This document shows, one piece after another, positions 41,606 through 52,600 of a DNA stretch of 64,000 nt (position 1 is its first letter; the number at the start of each line of letters is the position of its first letter). The notes under the pieces were generated by a model. That model saw nothing but the letters and a program-made list of their open reading frames with translations, was not told the origin of the DNA and searched no databases. The stretch covers positions 108,367,314 through 108,431,313 of the forward strand of contig OY755042.1 in NCBI GenBank assembly GCA_963576565.1, read 5' to 3'. Made by a program: the position numbers and the translations under genes. The DNA is from Aspidapion aeneum. Its lineage: Eukaryota > Arthropoda > Insecta > Coleoptera > Brentidae.

Positions 41606-42587
41606 TAGAGACCCTGAATGTATGACATATTTTTACAAAAGAGAGACGCGACAAACCCATCAAAGTCACTGTCAAGTTGATTGGCGTTTCACTAAAATAA
41701 TTTACATTGTCAGCGGCGAGTGATATCAATCCAAGGCCAACACAAAAATAGAGGCCACGACCCTGAAAAAATCAGCTGTTCTCCCGGGGCTGAATTTTAC
41801 ATTGGGTCTTATGGGAGGTCAGACGTTTTTTTATGATATTTTCAAAATGGCACTACAGATTTCCGCAAAATTTCAGTGAAATATTCTCAGACACCATCCC
41901 GATATTTCACCAAAGGTTTGTAAGGAAGCAGCATGATTAAAAGGTTTAAATCTTCAAGATTTAGCATTCCTTATTTTGAATTCAAATTACCCGCCATGTA
42001 CCACATGCCAACTGTTATATTTGACATGTATTTGACTTTGTCATATGTGATTGTCACATTCGCTTCTACTTTAAACTTAATTTTTGTGTGAGCTAATGAA
42101 GCAGCTATGAAAAATTAGGGCTTACTATACATTTAAAAAAAATTGTTCTGCGAGAATATAGTAAAAACAATCTCAAAAACGGCTTTATTTAAAAAAAAAA
42201 TCAAATATCCATGAACCGTCATTCCAACTTCAATATGTTAAAGACAATCAGCTGTGTCGTAACGTGACCATCAAAAAAAAATCAGCCCCGGATGTGACGT
42301 CAACAAAGTGGAGGATCGTGGCCCGTCCATTTTGATAGCCCTGATCAATCATCATGCAACATTTAAACAAACACTTTTGTCCGTGCCCCCTGTACGGGTT
42401 TTGTTAAAAATCGTTTAGTTTTATTTTCCGACGCTTATGAATTAACAAGGATAGAAGATTGGATCGTCTCTCTCTAAACATCGCTAGAGTATAGAGGACC
42501 GATATTTTCATCCTTTGATTTTGACTTAAATAAATTTGACTTTGAAGGGTTTGTCGCGTCTCTTTTTCTTTAAAATATGTCATACAT
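41606..42587. mobile_element. Mutator-like MITE with 9-bp TSD
   Basis: Inverted ends share atgtatgacatatttt and agagacgcgacaaaccc over about 50 bp. actatttag flanks both sides (41597-41605, 42588-42596). A younger element is nested at 41732-42343. It ends 115 bp beyond the VWC gene stop codon. Confidence 0.85.
41732..42343. mobile_element. 612-bp element with exact 7-bp TSD
   Basis: Starts caaggccaacacaaaaatag, ends gatagccctg, and is flanked by atcaatc (41725-41731, 42344-42350). The ends are imperfect inverted repeats sharing ggccacga and cct. No coding capacity. It inserted into an older Mutator-like MITE. Confidence 0.9.
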
Positions 42588-42701
42588 ACTATTTAGGACA
42601 TAATTTTTTCTATTCTTTTCATATTTCTAATTTTGGATTTAGTAAATGTCGGATTCGAAAAACGCAACTTAATTTTTCATATCGATAAATCAAAGAAAAC
42701 A

Positions 42702-43390
42702 CTACGACCTCCAACATTTCAGTGTTTTGCATTGTACCCCTACTTCTGTACATTTACACTCCAGACATGGACCTGATAATTCTGAAATAATTCTGCCTAC
42801 CCTGTACATTCTACCATAAATATTGCAACCTGCGAGTTTAAGCAGTCCCACTCCAGGAACAGAAGTAGAATTTCTTAATTCTAGGTTTTTGTTGGATGTG
42901 AGATTTGTTGGATTAGTGTCATTATGTGTAATATTTCTATTAATTAAACTTGTTTTATTTATTTGTAATACTAACTTATTTTCCACTAAAGTTGTTAAAT
43001 TAGTACTTGTTATATTATCGTTAAAGTTAGCTTGTTCATTTTCTTTATCTTTATTGATTCCCAATATAAATTGCAGAACTGAATCCAAACCAAAACTGTT
43101 ATTATCGGTTTCCACCGTTGTGGTATCAAGTACCTCTTGATTATCATCATGTTTTACATTACTACTTTCCTGAGAAGCAGCTGTAGTTGTTGTGGTGCTT
43201 GTTGACAATCTTTGATATATCATATCACCGATTAAAGACTCCAAATTAGGGGCAGGTTCAGTTTTTATAACGTCTTTAAACGGATCGGCGTTAGTAATTG
43301 CTGAATGGAGTATACCTTCTGCAACGGTAACTATTTCTTGAGGAATATCTATGCGATCTACTGGTGGTAATAACAAGACGGTGGGATCAT
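42702..43390 (-). CDS. VWC gene terminal exon: linker and half VWC
   Basis: Acceptor atctttcag. The exon opens DDPTVLLLPPVDRIDIPQ, runs through a Thr/Asn linker with seven NxT/S sites in about 55 residues, then GCNIYGRMYRVGRII, GPCLECKCTEVGVQCKTLKC and WRS before TAG. Only the first half of a VWC module is present. No strong donor lies before the stop. Confidence 0.85.
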
Positions 43391-46300
43391 CTGAAAGATA
43401 TAAATCAGGTTACGGTCCACTATAAAAATAAATTAAAATTTGTTATGCAAGAAAGGCTCAAGTTTTACGGCACTTTCTTTTTTAAATAAAACCTAATATT
43501 GGGTGTCACAGATTAAAAAAAAACTTATTGAAAGCCTATTCAAGCTTTTTAAATTTTATTATGAAAAACATGAACCATTTTAGGTCTGAAGCCACTTAGT
43601 AACCAAATAATTATTAAAAAGCAACAATTTTTTTTTAAACATGTAAATGTCCTGACTGTAACATATCAGTAAGGATTGTACAGTTTTTAAATTCAAATAC
43701 AGTGAAGCCTCCTATAAGCGGACACTCACGGTTTCGTTGAGTTTGTCCGCTTATTGGAGGTGTCCGTTTATGAGAGAGAACTGCGAAATTTTTATATATA
43801 TTTATTAACAATTTCCGCTGCCTGAGTTTTTTCGATGTTAAATTTTTCTATGATGATGATGATCTTTCGTGCTGATAAAAGTTGCTTCTTAGAAACGTTA
43901 ACAACTTCCATTTTTTTAATTAAACTGAAAAGTGGTTTTGGAAGGTTTTTCTAGGCGCCATCGCCATTTTAAAGAGATCTATTACTACCCAACTGAACAA
44001 TAAAAATAAAACACAGCAGTCCCAACGAATAAAATATGTTGTAAATACGACAGAAGTATTTAGTCTCCGCATTAAAACGGAAAGAGGCAATTTCCCGCTG
44101 CAGAGTGCGTTGTTGCCAACATACGCTCCGTCTCGTTTTCAGAGGTTCGCGTCCGGTTAAGGGAGGTTTCAGATTTATTTCACCAAAAAAAATTGTCCGC
44201 GTCCGGTTATTAGAGTGTCCGGTTATAGGAGTGAATTTTACATGTAAAGAAATAGGGAAAAGCTTGGTTCCAACGAATTTGTCCGCTTAAGGGAGTGTCC
44301 GCTTAATAGAGGTGTCCGCAAGGAGAGGTTTCACTGTATTGAGTCCAAAATGATGGAGCTAATAACTGAAGGTCACCTATCATTTTTTTTTTTTAAAGTT
44401 GGTAGATCTGTAAACATATGGTTTGTTATATTTTGTCCATATAAAATTAAATAAAAAATAAAATATCTTGTCACAAAAAATATGTCCCAGGCGGTAACAG
44501 CTTTTTTAAACAGTTAGAGATCCTTACTAACCGTGTTTAAATAAAGACAATGGAAGTTCGAAATTTTATTTCTACTATTTGTCTCGTTCGGTAACGCTAT
44601 TTTTCGATGTTTCAGAAATTGTCCCTGTTTTTGTCTTTGGATTTTAGTTTAAAAATAGTTGTATTTATATAATCTACCTTGACATCTATGACGATTTCTA
44701 TTTTTGTAATTTTGTTTTGTGCCGCATATTGTGTTTTTTAAAATTTTTGTCCATTCTGTAACGTTGATGTCCCTTCTGTAACACCTAAAATACCTGACTT
44801 TTTGTCAAATTTGCAAATCCAGTGCAATTTTAAACCAATTTTTTAAAATTTAAGTTGTTAACTTTCGGAAATAGCTTACCACAAACGTAGTTTGGACAGC
44901 ACAATGTGACTCCCTCCTCTGAGGCTACTCTGCAACCCGCATTGGGGGGTGGACAATTTGGTTTTCGGCATACGATGTTTCCGTAAAAACATGTACACGT
45001 CGTGCATGGGGAATTTGAGGAGACTGACATTCCGTGTAGAATTTCTTTTCCGTTGGATAGACAGTTTGCTAAAAACAAATAATTTTACAATATTTTATTG
45101 CAAACAAAGAATAAAGAAATAATTTATATCGCGAATATCTATTCTATTATGTCGGTTTAGAACGTTTTTTTTACGTTTTCCGACGCCTATTCTCCACCTC
45201 CTTCGATCCTGATAATCATCTTCTAGCAGATTTTTTTTGACTCATTGATCTTTGGATTGATTGTTACCATTCTAGTTTAGGACGCCTTCTTTTTCTGCGC
45301 CCTATTGTTTGCCATTGTAGGGTCTGCCTTGGTATTCTTTCGTCGTTCATCCGTTGCACATGGCGTACCAGATCAGTTGCCTTTTAGTTATGTCATCCGT
45401 TATGCTTCTCTCGGTTCCCATTCTTTCTTTTATGATCTCATTTCTTATGTGATCTGTTCTAGATATTCCCATTGATCTTCTTATTGCATTCATTTCGACA
45501 CTTTTCATTTTTGTTTTGTATTTTTCTGTTACGCGACAAGTCTCTATTCCATACAACAGCGTGCTCATCACCATTGTTTGATATATGTTAAATTTTACAT
45601 TCTTTTTTATCTCTCTGCTCCATAAAATACTGTTAAGACATTCAATAACCTTTTTTGCTTTTACTATTCTTTTTTCCAATTCTTTACAGTCTGTTCCTGT
45701 CTTATCAAATGTCACACCTAAGTACACATACTTATTGCATCGAGATATTACTTGTCCATTGTCTAGTTCTAACTCACTGAATTCGTTTCCAATACATAAG
45801 TACTGTGTCTTGTCCACGTTCACTGTTAATCCCCACTTTTGGTATTCTTCCACTAACTTTCTTATCATATACTCCTTGTCTTCTTTGTCATTAGCTACAA
45901 TCACTTGATCGTCAGCAAACTGTAGTGTGCATATGGTAATTCGGTCCTGATTTTGTATTCCCATGCCCATATATATTTTAAAAAGAGTTAGAGAAATACA
46001 ACATCCCTGTCTTAAGCCTTTGGTTACCAGGAATTCTTTTGAAAGTCGATTTCCAATTTTAACTTTAGATTTTGACCCTTTGTATAGTTCTTTTCTCGAT
46101 TTTATGTATATATGCTTGATATTAGTCTGCTCTAACACTGTCTATAATTTTTCTACTGGAACGGTTTCATATGCTTTTTGTAGGTCCACAAATGTAACAT
46201 GAGTCTCTATATTTCTGGCGCTCCTTTTCTCAATTACTTGTTTAAGACAAAAAACATTATCACTACAAGATCTGCCTGCACGAAACCCACTTTGCTTTTC

Positions 46301-46615
46301 TTCTTCTTGTTCATGAAAATCATTCTCTATTAGATCTCTAAAAATCCTACCGTACAATCTACTTAGAGCACTGGTTACTGAAATTCCTCTGAAGTTGTTG
46401 CAATCCAGCTTGTTTCCTTTTTTATGTATTGAGGATATGAATGCAATTTTCCAATCATCAGGTACTGGATGTCCGTTTATGCATTGATTGATAATATATG
46501 TGAGATTTTCGAGTAGTTTCTCTGATCCATAGTTGAACATTTCAGCATATTTATATCGCGGATATCAATCCGATTAAATACTTTCTCCATTTCATCCCCA
46601 GCAATAAATTAGTTA

Positions 46616-46660
<45 letters not shown>

Positions 46661-49600
46661 CCTTCTTTGATCCAACTTTAGACGTAGGCCTCCATCAATA
46701 TCTTTCACTCTTCCCTGTCTGTCGCCGTGTTCATCCATCTAGTTCCCGCTTGTTTCTTCAAATCGTCTGCCCATCTCATTTGGGGTCTTCCCCGACTTCT
46801 TTTATTTTCCCAGTCTCCAGTTTACAATACATTTGTTCCATCGATCGTCTTTCTGCCTGATATTATGATCGGGAAATTTCCATTTTAATTTTGCTACTTC
46901 TCCTCTGATATCCCTTACTTTTGTTTTATTTCTTATCCGTTCATTCCTTTTTCTATCTGTTAGCTTCACATGTAACATTTGTCTTTCCATTGATCTTTGG
47001 GCCATCGTTAGTTTTATTTTAATTGATCAAAAAATTTTTTTTACATTTTTCATTTTTCATTTATCTTTGATATTTGAGCCAATTATATTTTTGGCCCATA
47101 CCCACAGACAGCAAAATTATTGAATTAAACTTAAAATTTAATATTGTTGATAAAAATATGTCATACTTACATCCTTGCGGTCGTGACGTCAAAGATACAA
47201 CGTTATCGTAAAAAGCTTCCAAAATAGCTGGTTCCTTTGGAAGAAATCCTCCTAAATCAAAAATGATATATTAAGCAGTTGCGTAGCTACCGAGGGACGG
47301 GGTGACAACAACACCCGGCAAAGGGGCAGTGCTCTCCCAAAACTAGACAACAAACATTATTTTTAATTAATTTAGGCAAGGTTTCAATTTCACTCGTTTT
47401 TCAGCGTGGTATGAGTGGATATTCTCTAGCGGGGGCGGGAGAAATGTGTGTTTTAGTTGACGACGGCCATCATCATCGCGCGGAAACGTCCCTTGCCCTT
47501 CTACACGTTGCCGGTTTTATACTTCCATTCCATTGAAGACGTATGAGTTTGTTTTGATTTGGGTACATTGCCGGTCGCGTGTCATTGTCTGTTTTTGTTA
47601 TTGTTTATAAAATGGAAATAAATACCGTCGATTACCTAACTAACTGTGCAAACTTAAATACGTTGACATATGAACTTCGATTACAAATAAAATCTTTAGG
47701 ATCACATAGACCGGACCTAAAAATCCTAAAAACTAACCAAAATATTGGTGCAAGTAATAAAAAATTATACGATGCTGAAAACTGGTTGTGCGGTTTTGAA
47801 AAACTAAATGATTTTTTTTGCTTTATTTGTCTTATTATGAACAATCCAAGTGATGAAAGATAAAGACACAAAGTAAGTGCTACTTATTTAAATAACCACA
47901 TAGAATTTTCTATGCTAGGCAAGACTGATATTAGATGCCAAATGAATAGTGCCTATAGGAAAAACATTACCGAACATAATGAAAATGTGGCAAAAAATAG
48001 ACATATACCAAGTAGGTTAATAAGACTGTTTAAAATTTTGTGGGATTTTTGAGGTTGCTCTACGGGGCCATGATGAGTCTGAAACTGGTGCTATTCCAAG
48101 CACTTCACGCATGTAAAAGAAGGGCGAATAGACTTTATCCATAAATAAATAAATTAAAAAATACAACAAGTAGCTGCTTGTTTGTAAAATGCTAAAATAA
48201 AATTGTTTAGGTAAGTTTTTTTATCTCCTTTTTCATGCAATATAAATTTCTACCCCCCCCCCCCCAATTTATAACGTCACCAGCCGCCACTGGATAGGAA
48301 CTATGATAAAACTATAGGAAAATATCTAAAAACACCAAAATTTTAATTAACTGCCTTCTCCCATAAATGTAAAGTTATGTAAAAGTAACATTGTCCACTT
48401 CTAGGAATTTTAGAGAGCTTTGAAAGGCTGAAAATTTTACTTGGCTTTTTTTTTGTTTTTGGGTTAATATTATGTCCACTAGTTCATTGTTTTCATATAC
48501 CTGTGCCATTTTCATTTTATTTATTTATTTATTTATTATAATCTTGTGATACATACATTTATGTTTAAACTAATATATCAGGGACATACAAATGAACCCA
48601 TTAGGTTTGTGTGTTTATGTCCCTAACTTATGCCAAAAAGCCACTGTAAATCTTATTCTACACTCTCATAGCACAAAATGCCCAAAAAACAAAAATATCA
48701 GGCACTTTAGCGAATTACTTACAACTGGTCAAATCGAAATTCTCACTGAAAACCGTACAATGAATGAATAATGAGTAATTTGTATTGTACAAAAAAATTA
48801 GCCATACCCAGTTTCACCAGTAAACAAAACATTGATAACGCAGTGGTCGAGAATATCAAAAAGTCAGGTCTTACAGTTTTTAAATTTTACATATTTTGAA
48901 TTGTTAATAACTTCTTTATTCTGCAACTTTTATATAACTGATTTTTGGTACAATGACTTATTTTTACGAGTTCTACAACCCGTTTAAATAAATGACCCAA
49001 CTTTGAGAACACCCTGTATATGGATGGGAGTTGACATACTGTGCCTTAAGGCCGGTTCAGAAGCAGCCAGTAGTTTAGTAGAGTAAAGTAATTTTGTCAA
49101 GTATGTCTTCTGTTCACACAATTCAAGTAAATCAGTAGAGTTTATTTAATCAAGTCGAGTGAAAACAGCGTCTACATGAAGCCAGTGCTTTAGACTGTCT
49201 CCAGACGTGTCTAGTTAGCGCGCCAATCGGCTTTTCTGTGTGGTGGGGGCTGCTACTCGACCAGAAAAATAGAATTGAGTTCTATTTCCAAAACTCGACC
49301 GTGTGCTCGACTTCCAGTGGGCTCGACTAAAACGAATGTGTTCAAATGGGTCAAGTCACTAAACCACAGAAGACCACGGTTCGGTCCGCTTTAGTCAATA
49401 TGTTATGCACTAAACTACTCGGCCACTTGACTAAACTACTGGCTGCGTCTGAACCGCACTTTAGTGTATCGTGGTGAATTCCTACCTTGTGGTGAATCCG
49501 GGGAAGAAAAATACGGTGCACCATAATCAAAATTAGAATCTGACTTCTCAGCAATATAAACCGGCGATTCTTTGATCATATCACTTTTCGTATCTACAGC

Positions 49601-52600
49601 ATCGGCTGCTAAAAAAGGAATAATTCTACAATAATTTTAAATAAATAAAAAAGCTCAAAAATATTCGAAACTTACTTAAGATTGGGTAAAGATGGTGGTA
49701 AAGTAGGTTCACTATAATCGTAGTCATAATCTGCCGGTCTTTTTGGTTTGGTTTGGTTTAAAATCGACAAAATATCAGAAGCTAATTTATTTCTCGTTTC
49801 CAAAGCTTTATCCTCTGTCATTGTTGTAGTGCTAAAATTATCATCGGTAGTCGACGAAACATCAGTTTTCGATTCTGCAAGCTTATTTACTTCTTGAGGA
49901 TCAACTGGTATGACAGTTGTATATTCAAATATATTATTTGAAGATTCTTCTATGTTATTTATACAATCTGTTGAATTAAGTACATTTTTTACTGTAATAG
50001 GGTAAATGTCGTTCGATTCAGTCGGTATTTCTTCGGTTGTAGTTATTACCTCACTTGAGAAATATGTCGTGTCTAGTTCATTTGGTATTTTTGTATTTGA
50101 AGTCGTAGTTGTTTCTACAAGAGTTTCATTTTGCATAGGCGTTGTGGCGTTTGCAATAATTTTATTTTTGTTATTTTCTGTTGTAACTTTTGTTTCTCTT
50201 TCTGCTTGCCTATAAAGTCGTCCATCTAACAAGGAATCCACCAAACTAAGAATGTTAATATCTTCGAATGTAAAAAAATCATTGACACTATGCTTATGAT
50301 TATTTTTTAAGGTGTTTGTAGAAGCGTCACCTTTTTTGTGTGAAGTAATTTTGTTATAATGCAATTCACTTTCTTTTGATTTAAAAGTTGTGGAATAAAC
50401 ACGTTTGTAATTGGTGTTATGAAACTCATAGTTTGTTGTAGCCGAATATTTTTCTGTAAATCCTTTGTCTTTGTCCGGTGGCATTCTGCTTGAAGTTGGT
50501 ATTTCTGTACTGGGAATAATAGAACCATCGGCGAAGTGTCTAGTAGTACCAAAAGTATTTACATGTCGCTGTTGCATTTTGATTGTTGATGGATTTTCCA
50601 AGCTGTCAGGCAAAACATATAAAGGAGAGACTGTTACGACACCTTCTTTTCCCGGTATTCGTTGTACTTCTTTGCGTAATTTGGCGTACTCTTTACTAAC
50701 GGTCGGATGGTAGCCGTAGTTTGGTTCGGGATCGATGTCAATCGTACCATCTAAAAATAAAGAACAAAGAATGAATACATTTTAAATATAGTTAGTCTTA
50801 TTATGTTTTGCATGATTCAAAATTATATTTTGGAATTATTATGATCTTACTTACTGCAATTGTAGCTGGCCGCGCAGCATTCACCAGGTTTTACGACAGG
50901 AGTGCAGCCCAGTAAAGGTGGTGCGCATGAGAGTGGTTCGCAACGTAGTAAACCTCTAAGACAGTAACAATTATCGCAAACCGAGTGACCAATTCCAATT
51001 ACTTTGCTACCTTCTGTGTGATGATTGCCATCAACCGTACAACCATCTAAAAATTATGAAATTACGGTAATTCTAAAAACTATTGTTATGTTTAAAGCCG
51101 TACTTTATGAGCGTAGAGTACTTTTATTCTAATTGATTGGTTTGTTAACGTGAAATGCAATAGACTCTTTTAGTATGCTTAAATTTTGTCAGTTTGGAGC
51201 TGAATGACTACCGTCTCATACCTGGCAAAGTTATATGTTCCATCTCAGTTGTAGTAGTTGTCGTCGAGGTAGTACTACTTCTGGTTTCGCAATCATATTT
51301 TACAGGGCAACAGCTCGTAGGATCATAAACTGGATCACAACCCTCTAATTGCATTAGGCACTTTGGTTTGACACATATCTGTTTGCCTCCCAGGCAGTAG
51401 CAGTACTCGCAGAACGACGACGAGTGCATCGCGGAACCAGGACCATAAACGCTGCCGTTCAAAAAGCAAGCTAAAATATAGACAAGTTAAAAATTAAACA
51501 TATAATTTTATTTATATAATCATGTATGTACAGCGTGTCCCATTTTCGATGGGATTAAATAGGAAACTAGGTTATTATTAAAGATATCGATTTTCTGATT
51601 GCACCTTTGCACTTTTTCTGAGCCCTTAAAAATGGTGTAATCAGATTTTTGCTATACCCCTTAGTTTCGCTAATACAGGAAGTTTTTGAAAAACTTGCAT
51701 TTTAAATAATCCATTATATCTCGCTTATTTTGCAAGATATTTTTATTTTGTAAAAACCTTTTTATAAGGAAAACTTTTTTAGAAGGAAATAATGCCGTTG
51801 TGAATTTTTTAAAATATTTTTTAGTTTTTAAGTTATGGTATTTATCATAAAAAACTAAATACGGACCTGGATTTTTCTAAATACTTTTTTGAGTGGTTTC
51901 ATGCTATTATCACAAATTAATAAAAACTTTATATTTTTTTGTTAGTTAGTTTAAGTTAAAAAAATTTTATTAATTTAAAAAAAAAATAGTCCGAACCTTT
52001 AAACTTCTAACATAAATATAAATTAAAAATTGCTAGTTGAACGATTTTTAGTTTAACTGTTTTGATACTTACTAAATTAAAATGGATTTACGTTAATTTA
52101 AAGATTTATTTCAAACAAAGTCTACGACAAATACAAAAAAAATAACTTAATTTTCTTTAATGATATAAATGTTCAAACTGATTCCATTATGTGTAAGACA
52201 GTGTTGGCATTTTTGAGTAATTTTTCTTAACGCATTTTACATAAAAATATTTCGGCTGTTTAAATATTGGGATTTTGTTGCTTGAATAAAGCAGACAAAC
52301 ATCTCACATTTTTCAAAATCTGGATATGGTCGATTTCTAGCCATTTTAAAATACTTTTGAGTGAGCCATTGACAAAAATGACAAGTAACATGACAAAGTC
52401 AATTCCACGCTATTGCTTTTCAATGTTGAAATAAATTTCATGAGTTGCTTGGCTGCCATCAAATAATAACTATGATGGTGGGTGTGCTTTCGGGCTGTTC
52501 GGCCGTCGTCGTTGGAAATTCGTTCTCGACGTTTCGCCATCTCGAGTGGATGGCATCTTCAGGAGATGTTGACTGTTTGTCGGCTTCTCGAAGACAACAA

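Noticed and set aside
49351..49554. 67-codon minus frame with CGSDAASSLV
   Set aside because: It spans the end of a Harbinger-like MITE and an exon in the wrong frame.
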